Positions 33,338 through 42,579 of a stretch of DNA of 64,000 nucleotides are shown piece after piece. The position numbers were made by a program, and so were the translations under genes. Numbering within the stretch: position 1 is the first letter of the stretch; every line of letters begins with the position of its first letter. The stretch spans positions 38,959 through 102,958 of the forward strand of contig NZ_KB898710.1 in assembly GCF_000377745.1 (NCBI RefSeq), given 5' to 3'. The DNA comes from Gilvimarinus chinensis DSM 19667 (GTDB taxonomy: Bacteria > Pseudomonadota > Gammaproteobacteria > Pseudomonadales > Cellvibrionaceae). The notes beneath the pieces were generated by a model. It searched no databases and was not told where the DNA came from. It worked only from the letters and a program-made list of their open reading frames with translations.

Positions 33338-35389
33338 ATGAACTGGATGAAAGGTCTTTGGAATTGGGTTGATGCCCGCCTGCCGGTGCAGCGCGCCTGG
33401 GATACCCACATGGGTAAATACTATGCGCCGAAAAACTTTAATTTCTGGTATTTCTTTGGGGTTTTGTCGATTCTGGTGCTGGTAAACCAGCTATTAACCG
33501 GTATCTGGCTGACCATGAATTACACGCCCAGCGCCGAGGAAGCGTTTGCTTCGGTAGAGTACATCATGCGTGATGTGGACTATGGCTGGATTCTCCGCTA
33601 TATGCACTCCACAGGGGCTTCCGCCTTCTTTGTCGTGGTGTATCTGCACATGTTCCGCGGTTTAATGTATGGCTCTTATAAGGCGCCTCGCGAGCTGGTG
33701 TGGATCTTCGGTATGACCATTTACCTGGTGCTGATGGCCGAAGCCTTTATGGGGTATGTGCTGCCCTGGGGGCAGATGTCTTACTGGGGTGCGCAGGTGA
33801 TTGTATCGCTTGCAGGTGCGATTCCTGTGGTGGGCGACTCCCTGGTTGAATGGGTGCGCGGTGACTACCTGATTTCGGGTATTACCCTAAACCGTTTCTT
33901 CGCGTTGCACGTTGTTGCGCTGCCGATTGTTCTCTTGGGGCTGGTAGTGCTGCATCTCTTGGCGCTGCACGAAGTCGGCTCGAACAACCCAGACGGTATC
34001 GAGATCAAAAAGAACAAAGATGAAAACGGTGTACCTAAAGACGGCGTGGCTTTCCACCCCTTCTACACGGTGCATGATCTGGTGGGCGTGTCTGTCTTCC
34101 TGTTTGTTTTCTGTTTCGTGCTGTTCTTTATGCCGGAGATGGGTGGTTTCTTCCTGGAGTACGCTAACTTTGAAGAAGCGAATAACCTGAAGACCCCTGA
34201 GCATATTGCACCTGTTTGGTACTTCACGCCTTTCTACGCCATTTTGCGTGCAGTCACCTTCGATATTGGGCCTCTGAGTTCCAAGTTCTTGGGTCTGATT
34301 GCCATGGGGGCCGCGATTGCCATCTTGTTTGTGCTGCCTTGGTTGGATAAGAGCCCGGTTAAGTCCATGCGCTACAAAGGTAATTTCAGCCGTGTAGCGC
34401 TGATTGTGTTCGCCGCGGCCTTTGTGATTCTGGGTTATCTCGGTGTGAAAGCCCCAACTCCGGGTCGCACCATCTTGTCTCAGGTATGTACTATTTTGTA
34501 CTTCGCCTATTTCATTGGCATGCCGTTCTGGACTAAGCGCGAGAAAACTGAGCCAGAGCCTGAGCGTGTTCGTATGAAGGGCTTGCCCCTGCACCTGACC
34601 TTAGGTGGCTTTGTGCTCTTCGCTATTCTGGTCGTGGTGCCCATCAAAGCCGTTGGTGCTGAAAGCCACTTTGCCTGCGGTTCTATCCCCTGTGACACCA
34701 TGGAGCCAGATTTGGAAAACAAAGCGTCGCTGCAGCGCGGCGCCAAGTATTTCGTCAACTACTGCATGGGGTGTCACTCGGCGAAATTCTCTCGCTACGG
34801 TCGTGTGGCCGATGATCTGGGTATCCCCCAAGATGTAATGATGGACAATCTGGTTTTTGGTGAGCGCCGTATCGGCGATTTGATGGAAAACGCCATGACC
34901 AAAGAGCAGGGCAAAAAGTGGTTTGGTGCGGCCCCGCCGGACTTAACCCTGGTGGCTCGCTCTCGTTCTCCTGAGTGGCTGTATACCTACCTGCGCAACT
35001 TTTATAAAGATGAGTCGCGTCCTTTAGGGGTAAACAACCGCGTTTTTGCTAACGTGGGTATGCCTCACGTGATGCTCGAGCTTCAGGGGCTGCATGAGTG
35101 TGGCGCGGGTCCTGCACTAGATGGCCATGGTAACGCCGAACGTGACAATTTGGGTAACTTGGTCATGGATGAGCATTGTGGTGCGCTTGTTGAAGGCGAC
35201 ATAAAAGGCACTATGAGTACCGAAGAGTTTGATCGTGCTATCTATGATCTGGTGAACTTTTTGGAGTATGTGGCTGAGCCCTCCCAGTTAGATCGCAAGC
35301 GCATAGGTGTGTTTGTTCTGCTGTTTTTGTGTGTATTGTTTGTCTTTACCTACTTGTTAAACCGTGAATACTGGAAAGGTATTCATTGA
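33338..35389 (+). CDS. Cytochrome b-cytochrome c1 fusion of the bc1 complex
   Basis: One 683-residue ORF. Residues 1-415 are a full cytochrome b: haem-ligand pattern LRYMHSTGASAFFVVVYLHM and LHVVALPIVLLGLVVLHLLALH, the Qo-site motif PEHIAPVWYF, and eight or more helices. After a charged link (REKTEPEPERVRMKG) comes a hydrophobic segment ending VVPIKAVGA, like a signal peptide with cleavage after Ala. A full cytochrome c1 follows: CMGCHS haem site near 473, NVGMPHVML with the Met ligand near 570, and a C-terminal anchor helix. Most gammaproteobacteria carry separate petB and petC; in Bradyrhizobium the fused FbcH precursor is cut into b and c1. I expect the same processing here. Confidence 0.93.
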   Translation: MNWMKGLWNWVDARLPVQRAWDTHMGKYYAPKNFNFWYFFGVLSILVLVNQLLTGIWLTMNYTPSAEEAFASVEYIMRDVDYGWILRYMHSTGASAFFVVVYLHMFRGLMYGSYKAPRELVWIFGMTIYLVLMAEAFMGYVLPWGQMSYWGAQVIVSLAGAIPVVGDSLVEWVRGDYLISGITLNRFFALHVVALPIVLLGLVVLHLLALHEVGSNNPDGIEIKKNKDENGVPKDGVAFHPFYTVHDLVGVSVFLFVFCFVLFFMPEMGGFFLEYANFEEANNLKTPEHIAPVWYFTPFYAILRAVTFDIGPLSSKFLGLIAMGAAIAILFVLPWLDKSPVKSMRYKGNFSRVALIVFAAAFVILGYLGVKAPTPGRTILSQVCTILYFAYFIGMPFWTKREKTEPEPERVRMKGLPLHLTLGGFVLFAILVVVPIKAVGAESHFACGSIPCDTMEPDLENKASLQRGAKYFVNYCMGCHSAKFSRYGRVADDLGIPQDVMMDNLVFGERRIGDLMENAMTKEQGKKWFGAAPPDLTLVARSRSPEWLYTYLRNFYKDESRPLGVNNRVFANVGMPHVMLELQGLHECGAGPALDGHGNAERDNLGNLVMDEHCGALVEGDIKGTMSTEEFDRAIYDLVNFLEYVAEPSQLDRKRIGVFVLLFLCVLFVFTYLLNREYWKGIH

Positions 35390-35394
35390 TCTTA

Positions 35395-35416
35395 GAGCGG
35401 GCCTGTTAGCCCGCTC
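35395..35416. terminator. Hairpin after the cytochrome b/c1 gene
   Basis: GAGCGGGC and GCCCGCTC form an 8-base stem with a 6-base loop. No T tract follows, so it may be an attenuator or mRNA-stabilising end rather than a full terminator. Confidence 0.5.
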
Positions 35417-35445
35417 CCATTACTATTGACTACTGAGGTGACTTA

Positions 35446-36084
35446 ATGGGTGTTGTGACTAAGCGCTCATCCATGATTTTTTATTCTGACCCTACAGATC
35501 ATTACAGCCATCGTGTGCGTATTGTTCTTGCCGAAAAAGGTGTTTCGGTGGACATGGTTGAAGGAGATTCGGCGAACAAGCCCCGCGAGTTAGCCGACTT
35601 GAATCCGTACAATACGCTGCCAACTCTCGTGGATCGTGATCTGTCTCTGTACGAGTCAAAAGTAATCATGGAGTATTTGGATGAGCGTTTCCCTCATCCG
35701 CCGCTGCTGCCGGTTTACCCGGTAGCCAGGGCGCAAAGTCGCCTGTGGATGTACCGCCTGGAGCGAGATTGGGCGCCGATGGTTGATGCTATCGTGCAAG
35801 GTGGTGAGGCTGAGCAAGTTGAGCATGCACGTAAGGAATTAAAAGACAGTTTGCTGACAATTGCTCCTATCTTTGCCGAGATGCCTTTCTTTATGAGCGA
35901 GGAGTTCACCATTGTAGACTGTTGTTTGGGGCCCATTTTGTGGCGCTTGAATTCTTTAGGTATTGAGTTGCCAAGTACCCGTCAGAGCTTGCCCTTACAG
36001 CAATACATGGAGCGTTTATTCTCGCGTGAGTCCTTCCAACAAAGCTTGACTGAGCCTGAGAAGGAAATGCGTCCGCAAGCTTAG
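35446..36084 (+). CDS. sspA: Stringent starvation protein A
   Basis: 212 residues with a glutathione-S-transferase fold: thioredoxin-like part ([60 protein letters not shown]) and an all-helical part. SspA binds RNA polymerase and alters transcription in stationary phase and stress. The ATG follows GAGGTGACTTA. It sits between the bc1 genes and sspB, the common gammaproteobacterial order. Confidence 0.95.
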   Translation: MGVVTKRSSMIFYSDPTDHYSHRVRIVLAEKGVSVDMVEGDSANKPRELADLNPYNTLPTLVDRDLSLYESKVIMEYLDERFPHPPLLPVYPVARAQSRLWMYRLERDWAPMVDAIVQGGEAEQVEHARKELKDSLLTIAPIFAEMPFFMSEEFTIVDCCLGPILWRLNSLGIELPSTRQSLPLQQYMERLFSRESFQQSLTEPEKEMRPQA

Positions 36085-36092
36085 TTTCTACG

Positions 36093-36113
36093 ACGGGGCT
36101 TGGCCCCGTTTTT
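36093..36113 (+). terminator. Intrinsic terminator between sspA and sspB
   Basis: ACGGGGC (36093-36099), loop TTG, GCCCCGT (36103-36109), then a T run to 36113. It is only 26 bases before the sspB start, so it should lower sspB expression relative to sspA. Confidence 0.85.
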
Positions 36114-36138
36114 CTTTACTCGACTTCAGGAGCGCTTT

Positions 36139-36534
36139 ATGCCGATGAGTTCAAGTCGCCCCTATATGATCCGTGCTTTGTATGAGTGGATTGTAGACAA
36201 TGCCTGTACGCCTTATATCTTGGTTAATGCGCGGGCAACTGGGGTGGAAGTGCCTCAGGAACATGTCAATAAAGATGGCCAGATCGTTTTGAACATATCA
36301 CCTGCCTCGGTGGTAGGTTTGGATTTGTCTCAAGAGCATATTGCCTTTAGCGCGAGGTTTGGCGGTATTCCCCGAGACCTCTTTATTCCCTCTTACGCCG
36401 TGTTAGGTATTTATGCTCGTGAGAATGGCCAGGGCATGGTGTTTGATGCTGAGCCTGAACCACCGACCCCGCCAGAGCCTCCAAAGCCGGAAGGTGATGA
36501 GGAAAAACGACCCAGTTTGCGAGTGGTTAAGTAA
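36139..36534 (+). CDS. sspB: ClpXP protease specificity-enhancing factor SspB
   Basis: 131 residues from ATG 36139, which has CAGGAG upstream; the frame is open from 36100 but that part lies in the terminator hairpin. SspB tethers ssrA-tagged proteins to ClpX. The peptide-binding domain includes RPYMIRALYEWIVDNACTPY, VNKDGQIVLNISPASV and FSARFGGIPRDLFIP. A Pro/Glu-rich linker ends in the ClpX-binding tail RPSLRVVK, as in Escherichia coli SspB. Confidence 0.95.
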   Translation: MPMSSSRPYMIRALYEWIVDNACTPYILVNARATGVEVPQEHVNKDGQIVLNISPASVVGLDLSQEHIAFSARFGGIPRDLFIPSYAVLGIYARENGQGMVFDAEPEPPTPPEPPKPEGDEEKRPSLRVVK

Positions 36535-36685
36535 CGGGGTAACACCCGTTATGACTTATATTTCTTTGTACGTTTAGCGTTCAGTATCCATATAGCAATA
36601 TCTTATTTGTTGCCCTGTGGCGCCACTTGTTATCGTAAATCCTGCAGATCCACTGAATAATAAAAACAGCTGTAGGAGAAGTAGT

Positions 36686-37303
36686 ATGGCAATGTTCCAA
36701 CACACGTTTGGTATCTTCACCAACCCTGACCGCGAATGGCAGCGTATACGTAATGAAGACCAAAGCTTTTTTAAGGTCTATTGGACACATGTACCACTTT
36801 TAGCATTAATTCCTGTGGTGTGTGCTTTTTTTGGGGTAACGCAACAGGGCTGGAGCATTGGCAGCGGGGGAGTGGTTAAGCTTACTTCCGACAGTGCCTT
36901 GATCCTTTGCGGTTTTGCCTATCTTGCGCAACTCGTGGCGGTGTATATCCTGGGAGAATACATTAATTGGATGAGCCACAGTTTTGGGGTGACCGACGAA
37001 GATTCACGTCGCCACTACGAGGGCACTGCTTTAGCCGTTTATTCAGCTACACCTATGATGCTGGCTGGCTTCGTACTCTTATTTCCTGAGCTCTGGTTAG
37101 TGGCTGGGGTATTTATTCTGGCGGCGTGCTACTCGATTTATTTGATTTATGAGGGCATTCCAATATTGATGAATATTCCCAAGGAGCGAGGTTTTGTATA
37201 CGCCAGTTCAGTTATTACTGTAGGTTTGGTGTTGGCTGTAGTGGTTATGGTCGCTACGGTTATTGTATGGGGTTCGGGTATGGGCCCTGTATATGTAAGT
37301 TGA
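36686..37303 (+). CDS. YIP1 family inner-membrane protein
   Basis: 205 residues from ATG 36686 with AGGAG at 36674-36678. It opens FQHTFGIFTNPDREWQRIR, the usual Yip1-domain start, then has five hydrophobic helices, with HYEGTALAVYSATPMMLAGF between them. The function of bacterial members is not established. It is a single gene followed by a strong terminator. Confidence 0.85.
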   Translation: MAMFQHTFGIFTNPDREWQRIRNEDQSFFKVYWTHVPLLALIPVVCAFFGVTQQGWSIGSGGVVKLTSDSALILCGFAYLAQLVAVYILGEYINWMSHSFGVTDEDSRRHYEGTALAVYSATPMMLAGFVLLFPELWLVAGVFILAACYSIYLIYEGIPILMNIPKERGFVYASSVITVGLVLAVVVMVATVIVWGSGMGPVYVS

Positions 37304-37323
37304 TGTTTTTACACTGAGTTTTT

Positions 37324-37343
37324 AAGGCGGCTTCGGCCGCCTT
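37324..37343. terminator. UUCG-loop terminator after the YIP1 gene
   Basis: AAGGCGGC, TTCG tetraloop, GCCGCCTT: a perfect 8-base stem ending in a short T run. Confidence 0.85.
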
Positions 37344-37403
37344 TCGTGTTTATTGCAAGGCTATTTTTTGAATGTGTATTTTTTGTGACATTTTCTTTAC
37401 AGC

Positions 37404-37421
37404 TTGTCACATAATTGTCAT
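37404..37421 (+). promoter_or_regulatory. Pho box upstream of pstS
   Basis: TTGTCAC and TTGTCAT are direct repeats 11 bases apart, matching the PhoB consensus CTGTCATANANCTGTCAT. They lie 64 bases upstream of the pstS ATG, in place of a -35 element. A weaker TTGTGACA at 37382-37389 may be a further half-site. Confidence 0.8.
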
Positions 37422-37484
37422 ATAGGCTCGATAGAGTGCGCCGGAGTTTAAGATTTTAGCGAAATTATCCAATAGGAGCGCACG

Positions 37485-38453
37485 ATGAAAGCCAGTAAGA
37501 TTTTTCGCGGTTTAGCCCTTGCCGGTTCAATGATGTGTTCGGCTGTATTTGCCGATGTGGACCCCAACTTACCTGAATACACTGCCACCTCTGGTGTGTC
37601 TGGAAACGTCAATAGCATTGGCTCTGACACCCTTAATAACCTGATGACGTTATGGGCGGAAGAATTCGCCAAGTTTTACCCCAACGTTAATATTCAGATC
37701 CAAGGCGCTGGCTCATCTACCGCGCCACCAGCGCTCACCGAAGGCACTGCTAACTTCGGCCCAATGAGCCGAGAAATGAAAGCCTCAGAAATTCAGGCTT
37801 TTGAAGCACATTTTGGTTACAAGCCAACCGCTGTTCCTGTTGCGATTGATGTGGTAGCAGTGTACGTGAATAAAGATAACCCAATTGAAGGCCTGACAAT
37901 GGCGGAAGTGGATGCCATTTTCTCCGCCACTCGCCGTTGTGGTTATGGCGAAGACATTACCCGTTGGGGGCAGGTGGGCTTGGATGGGGCTTGGGCCAAT
38001 CGTGATTTCACCATGTACAGCCGCAATGCCGTGTCTGGGACGTATGGCTTTTTTAAGGATGTCGCACTGTGTGGGGGCGACTATAAAGCAAGCATTAACG
38101 AGCAGCCTGGTTCAGCATCGGTAGTGCAGGGTGTGAGTGAGTCTATTAACGGTATTGGCTACTCTGGTATTGGTTATGTAACTTCTAGCGTTCGTGCGCT
38201 TCCTTTGGCTGCTGAAGAAGGCCAGCCTTATGCACCGGCCGACGCCGAACACGCCGCTGATGGCAGTTACCCAATGGCCCGATTCCTTTACGTTTACATT
38301 AATAAGCACCCCAACCGCCCCCTGGATCCAATGCAGGCTGAGTTCCTGAAAATGGTGATTTCTAAGCAAGGACAGGAAGTGGTAGTACGTGATGGCTATA
38401 TTCCCTTGCCAGCGAAGGTTGCCGAGCGTGTGACTAACGAGCTGGGCCTTTAA
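37485..38453 (+). CDS. pstS: Phosphate ABC transporter substrate-binding protein
   Basis: 322 residues with a signal peptide at about 1-24 (ends CSAVFADV). It binds phosphate in the periplasm: [47 protein letters not shown] and [16 protein letters not shown] carry the ligand-loop residues. This is the PstS type of marine gammaproteobacteria and Pseudomonas, and it ends with the conserved [22 protein letters not shown] follows AGGAG. A PhoB site stands upstream and pstC, pstA, pstB and phoU follow. Confidence 0.95.
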   Translation: MKASKIFRGLALAGSMMCSAVFADVDPNLPEYTATSGVSGNVNSIGSDTLNNLMTLWAEEFAKFYPNVNIQIQGAGSSTAPPALTEGTANFGPMSREMKASEIQAFEAHFGYKPTAVPVAIDVVAVYVNKDNPIEGLTMAEVDAIFSATRRCGYGEDITRWGQVGLDGAWANRDFTMYSRNAVSGTYGFFKDVALCGGDYKASINEQPGSASVVQGVSESINGIGYSGIGYVTSSVRALPLAAEEGQPYAPADAEHAADGSYPMARFLYVYINKHPNRPLDPMQAEFLKMVISKQGQEVVVRDGYIPLPAKVAERVTNELGL

Positions 38454-38502
38454 CCACGCGAATGGCGGTGTGCTCTGTAGCCGCCGCTAAATTTGTCTTA
38501 GA

Positions 38503-38563
38503 TCGCTGCTGGCAAGGTTGCCAAGCATAAATCGCAAAGGGTTTAAGCGGCCGACAGCAGCGA
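38503..38563. repeat. Inverted repeat in the pstS-pstC gap
   Basis: TCGCTGCTG (38503-38511) pairs with CAGCAGCGA (38555-38563). A hairpin here could attenuate read-through so that PstS is made in excess over the permease, as seen for many binding-protein operons; this is inference. Confidence 0.4.
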
Positions 38564-38595
38564 GCACCTAATTTTTTCATCAGGATTTTCAGGCA

Positions 38596-40878
38596 ATGAG
38601 TGACACGACTCCCGCACCCCAGGCCGGCGAGAGCCTTATGCCCAATGCACGTGAACGGGCCCGGTTGCGCAACGTTCGCAGACTTAAAGACCGCTTCTCG
38701 CACTGGGGGGTGGCTACTGCTGGCTTGGCCGTGGTGGGCGCGCTGGGATTAATTTTTTTCTATCTGTTTTCTGAAGTAGTGCCCCTGTTAAAAGATGCGG
38801 ACGTTGAATTACGGGAGTCCTATCCGGTTAGCGCAACGGGAGCAGACACTGACGTCCAGCATTTAATTCTTGAACGCTACGAGGAGCTGGGAGCCAAGGT
38901 TACCGCTGATGGGGTAAGTTTCTTTCTTGCCGACAGCGGTCAAGAACAGGCGGATTACAACGTGGCCGCTCCGGCGGGAGCGAAGCAGACAGCCTTGGGC
39001 CTGAGTACCCCAGGTGAAGCGCTGCTGGCCTATGGATACAGTAACGGCCAGCTGGTGTTGACGCAGCTGAGTTACCGCTTAAGTTACCCCAATGACCAGC
39101 GCAAAATCACCCCTCAGCTTGAATACCCATTAGGCCAAGCCCCCCTGCAGTTTGATGAGCAGGGCCGTGAGCTGTCACACATCGCGGTACAAGCGACGCA
39201 ACGCGGTTTTGTAATTGCTGCGGCTACCGCAGACGGTCGTTTGTTGCTAGGGCGCTATTCGGCCCGTGAAAATTTAATGACCGGTGAAGTAACCACTACG
39301 GGTAAGGTAGAGGTGTTGCCGCCGTTACCCAGCGGTGTTACACCGGTGTTGCTTGAGGTGGATAAAACCGCAAGTCATTTAGTGGTGGCCGACGATCAAG
39401 CCAACCTGCATCTTTATGCGGTCTCTGATCGTGGCGAACCCGCTCTAACTGAAACTGTTGCAACTGAGCGTGGCCAGATTACTGCCATGCGCTTTTTGGT
39501 GGGCACTGGGTCGTTGGTCATCGGCACCGAAAGCGGCAATGTGAGCCAATGGTTGTTGGTACGAGATCCGAAAAATATTTATCACGTGCAACCTGTGCGC
39601 GATTTCGAGTCTCTTTCCTCTGCGGTCACTACGATTACCCCTGAATACGCCCGGCGCGGCTTCTGGGTAGGCGACAGTTCGGGCAATATTGGTGTCTATC
39701 ACGGCACGGCCGCTCGCACTTTGATGGTGGAAAACGTCAGCGACCACGGCGTTGAGAATATCGCTATATCGCCTATTAACCGTAAGATGCTGCTGTTGGA
39801 TGCATCAAACCAAGTTCAGGTAATGGATGTGTGGAACGAGCATCCAGAAATTTCTTTCAGCTCATTATGGCAAAAAGTCTGGTACGAAGGTCGCAGCGGC
39901 CCTGAGTACGTGTGGCAGGCTTCCTCCGGTGGCGATGAATTTGAATCGAAAATGAGCCTTGTGCCTTTATCTTTGGGCACGCTCAAAGCTGCCTTTTTTG
40001 CCATGCTGTTTGCTATCCCACTGGGTATTATGGGCGCGCTGTATACCGCTTATTTTATGACGCCTAAAATGCGTGGGTTAGTGAAGCCGACCATTGAAAT
40101 CATGGAGGCGTTGCCAACAGTTATTTTGGGCTTTTTGGCGGGACTTTGGTTGGCCCCGTTTTTAGAAAATCACCTGCCCGCGATCTTTAGCGTTCTGATC
40201 TTTATGCCGTTGATGATGGTGTTGGTTGGCTACGCCTGGTCTCGTTTACCTCAAGCTGTGCGCACGCAAGTCCCTGAAGGTTGGGAGGCGGCGATTTTGA
40301 TTCTGCCTATTCTGCTTACCGGCTGGATGTGTGTAGCACTGAGCCCTTTTATCGAAGTGTGGTTCTTCTCTGGCAGTATGCGCCAATGGTTTACGGATAA
40401 TGGTATTGATTACGATCAACGCAATGCTCTTGTGGTGGGCATCGCTATGGGGTTTGCTGTCATTCCTACTATTTTCTCAATTGCCGAAGATGCGATCTTC
40501 AATGTGCCGCGCCATTTGACTCAGGGCTCTTTGGCGCTGGGGGCAACTCGCTGGCAAACCGTAGTGGGCGTAGTTCTTCCTACTGCCAGCCCCGGTATTT
40601 TTTCGGCGGTAATGATGGGCTTTGGTCGCGCAGTGGGTGAAACCATGATTGTCCTTATGGCTACCGGCAACAGCCCCGTGGTGAACTTCAATATTTTCGA
40701 AGGTATGCGCACACTATCGGCCAATATCGCCGTTGAATTACCTGAGACAGCGGTTGATAGCACACACTTTAGGGTGCTGTTTTTGGCTGCCATTGTTCTG
40801 CTTACGCTGACATTTATCGTTAATACGTGCGCAGAAATCATTCGCCAGCGCTTGCGTAAACGCTACAGCAATCTGTAA
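38596..40878 (+). CDS. pstC: Phosphate ABC transporter permease PstC, long form
   Basis: 760 residues, far longer than the about 320 of Escherichia coli PstC. A first helix (about 35-58) is followed by roughly 380 residues outside the membrane with repeated beta-strand sequence (LHLYAVSDRGEPAL, LVIGTESGNVSQWLLV, GFWVGDSSGNIGVYHG), suggesting a beta-propeller. The permease core follows at about 455-760 with the EAA-type loop GSLALGATRWQTVVGVVLP. Long PstC forms are known in Vibrio and Pseudomonas; the role of the extra domain is not known to me. Operon with pstA 17 bases on. Confidence 0.92.
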   Translation: MSDTTPAPQAGESLMPNARERARLRNVRRLKDRFSHWGVATAGLAVVGALGLIFFYLFSEVVPLLKDADVELRESYPVSATGADTDVQHLILERYEELGAKVTADGVSFFLADSGQEQADYNVAAPAGAKQTALGLSTPGEALLAYGYSNGQLVLTQLSYRLSYPNDQRKITPQLEYPLGQAPLQFDEQGRELSHIAVQATQRGFVIAAATADGRLLLGRYSARENLMTGEVTTTGKVEVLPPLPSGVTPVLLEVDKTASHLVVADDQANLHLYAVSDRGEPALTETVATERGQITAMRFLVGTGSLVIGTESGNVSQWLLVRDPKNIYHVQPVRDFESLSSAVTTITPEYARRGFWVGDSSGNIGVYHGTAARTLMVENVSDHGVENIAISPINRKMLLLDASNQVQVMDVWNEHPEISFSSLWQKVWYEGRSGPEYVWQASSGGDEFESKMSLVPLSLGTLKAAFFAMLFAIPLGIMGALYTAYFMTPKMRGLVKPTIEIMEALPTVILGFLAGLWLAPFLENHLPAIFSVLIFMPLMMVLVGYAWSRLPQAVRTQVPEGWEAAILILPILLTGWMCVALSPFIEVWFFSGSMRQWFTDNGIDYDQRNALVVGIAMGFAVIPTIFSIAEDAIFNVPRHLTQGSLALGATRWQTVVGVVLPTASPGIFSAVMMGFGRAVGETMIVLMATGNSPVVNFNIFEGMRTLSANIAVELPETAVDSTHFRVLFLAAIVLLTLTFIVNTCAEIIRQRLRKRYSNL

Positions 40879-40895
40879 TTGGGGAGACGACACAA

Positions 40896-42563
40896 ATGAA
40901 AAGTTGGTTTAAAAGTGGCGCCCCCTGGATTTGGCTAAATGGCGGCGCAGTGGCACTTTGTGTGGTGATGGTAGTAGGGCTGATCGGTTTAATTGCGATT
41001 CGCGGTTTCGGGCATTTTTGGCCTGCGGATGTGATGCAGACCACTATCATCGATAAAAGCGGTGCCGAGCATACCATTTTGGGTGAGAAAGTGCGCTCTG
41101 AAACCATTCCGGCCGCTGTGGCTCGGGATGGTGGTTACACGGTACCTGACGATGTCGAGTTAGTAACCCGCTACCTGGTAAAGCAGGGCAACCGCGATGT
41201 CAGCGGCCGAGACTTTAACTGGTATATGGAAACCGGTATGGGCGAATGGGCCTATCCCGAAAATGCCATGGTGATTGAGCGCAGAGAATGGGGGAGTTTT
41301 TATGGATTTCCCGTCGCGTTGCAAGAAAATGGCAAAGTATTGCTTAGCGCCTCTGATGAAAACTTCTGGCATGAGCTGCAAGAACGAGTGGAGCGTAGTG
41401 TCGAGTTACATGAAGAGATTAACCATATTGAGAAAGTCGATATTGGTCGGATCAATCATGCGCTGGAGCGTATGCGCTTAGATCGTCGTCGTCTCGAATT
41501 AGAGGGGGTAGACTCGGCAGCTTTGGCTGAAGCCGAAGCTGAGTTTGCTGCGCGCAAGGCCGAGCTGGATGCTCAGTATCTTCAGGTTAAAGGTGAGCGA
41601 GATAAGCTCTATCGTCAACTGGGTCGCGATACACTGGTAGCGGAGGTGGCATCTGGCACTCAGGTAAACATACCGCTACAAAATGTGGTTCGTATAACCA
41701 CGCCTAACGCGTTAGGTGTGGTTGCCAAGCTCGGACAATATATTGAGCGCTTTTGGGAGTTTTTAACCGACGAACCCCGCGAAGCCAACACAGAAGGTGG
41801 TATTTTCCCGGCGATTTTTGGCACCGTGACCATGGTTCTGGTTATGTCGATAATCGTTACTCCATTTGGTGTGTTGGCGGCGATTTACCTACGGGAATAC
41901 GCCAAACAGGGGCCCGTATTACGGTTAATTCGTATCTCGGTTTATAACCTGGCAGGTGTGCCATCCATTGTGTATGGCGTATTTGGCTTGGGCTTTTTTG
42001 TTTACTTTCTCGGCGGCAGCATCGACGAGCTGTTCTACCCAGAGTCTTTGCCCGCTCCCACGTTCGGTACTCCTGGCTTGTTTTGGGCATCATTGACCTT
42101 GGCACTTTTAACTCTGCCTGTGGTGATTGTGTCTACGGAGGAAGGGCTTTCGCGTATCCCTACCACCATTCGTCAGGGCTCTTTAGCTTTGGGGGCTACC
42201 AAAGCAGAAACTCTGTGGAAAGTGGTGGTGCCCTTAGCGACCCCGGCCATGATGACCGGACTTATTCTCGCGATTGCTCGCGCGGCCGGTGAAGTGGCCC
42301 CGCTGATGCTGGTAGGTGTGGTAAAGCTGGCACCATCGTTACCCATTGATGGCAATTATCCCTATCTGCACTTGGACCAAAAAATCATGCACTTGGGTTT
42401 CCATATTTACGATGTGGGTTTTCAAAGCCCCAACGTAGAAGCTGCCCGCCCGCTGGTTTACGCCACTGCACTCACGCTGGTGCTGCTGATTATTGTGCTG
42501 AACTTAACCGCCATTCGAATTCGCAACAGTCTGCGTGAAAAGTACCGCAGCGCGTCTGATTGA
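40896..42563 (+). CDS. pstA: Phosphate ABC transporter permease PstA, long form
   Basis: 555 residues against about 296 in Escherichia coli. After the first helix (about 12-36) comes an insert of about 240 residues, including a charged coiled coil at about 165-240 (NHALERMRLDRRRLELEG, then AEAEFAARKAELDAQ). The permease core begins near 305 with FPAIFGTVTMVLVMSIIVTP and holds QGSLALGATKAETLWKVVVP, the ATPase-contact loop, near 425. The insert pairs with that of PstC, so the two probably form one extra periplasmic part. It starts 17 bases after pstC. Confidence 0.92.
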   Translation: MKSWFKSGAPWIWLNGGAVALCVVMVVGLIGLIAIRGFGHFWPADVMQTTIIDKSGAEHTILGEKVRSETIPAAVARDGGYTVPDDVELVTRYLVKQGNRDVSGRDFNWYMETGMGEWAYPENAMVIERREWGSFYGFPVALQENGKVLLSASDENFWHELQERVERSVELHEEINHIEKVDIGRINHALERMRLDRRRLELEGVDSAALAEAEAEFAARKAELDAQYLQVKGERDKLYRQLGRDTLVAEVASGTQVNIPLQNVVRITTPNALGVVAKLGQYIERFWEFLTDEPREANTEGGIFPAIFGTVTMVLVMSIIVTPFGVLAAIYLREYAKQGPVLRLIRISVYNLAGVPSIVYGVFGLGFFVYFLGGSIDELFYPESLPAPTFGTPGLFWASLTLALLTLPVVIVSTEEGLSRIPTTIRQGSLALGATKAETLWKVVVPLATPAMMTGLILAIARAAGEVAPLMLVGVVKLAPSLPIDGNYPYLHLDQKIMHLGFHIYDVGFQSPNVEAARPLVYATALTLVLLIIVLNLTAIRIRNSLREKYRSASD

Positions 42564-42579
42564 TAACGGGAGTTGAATC

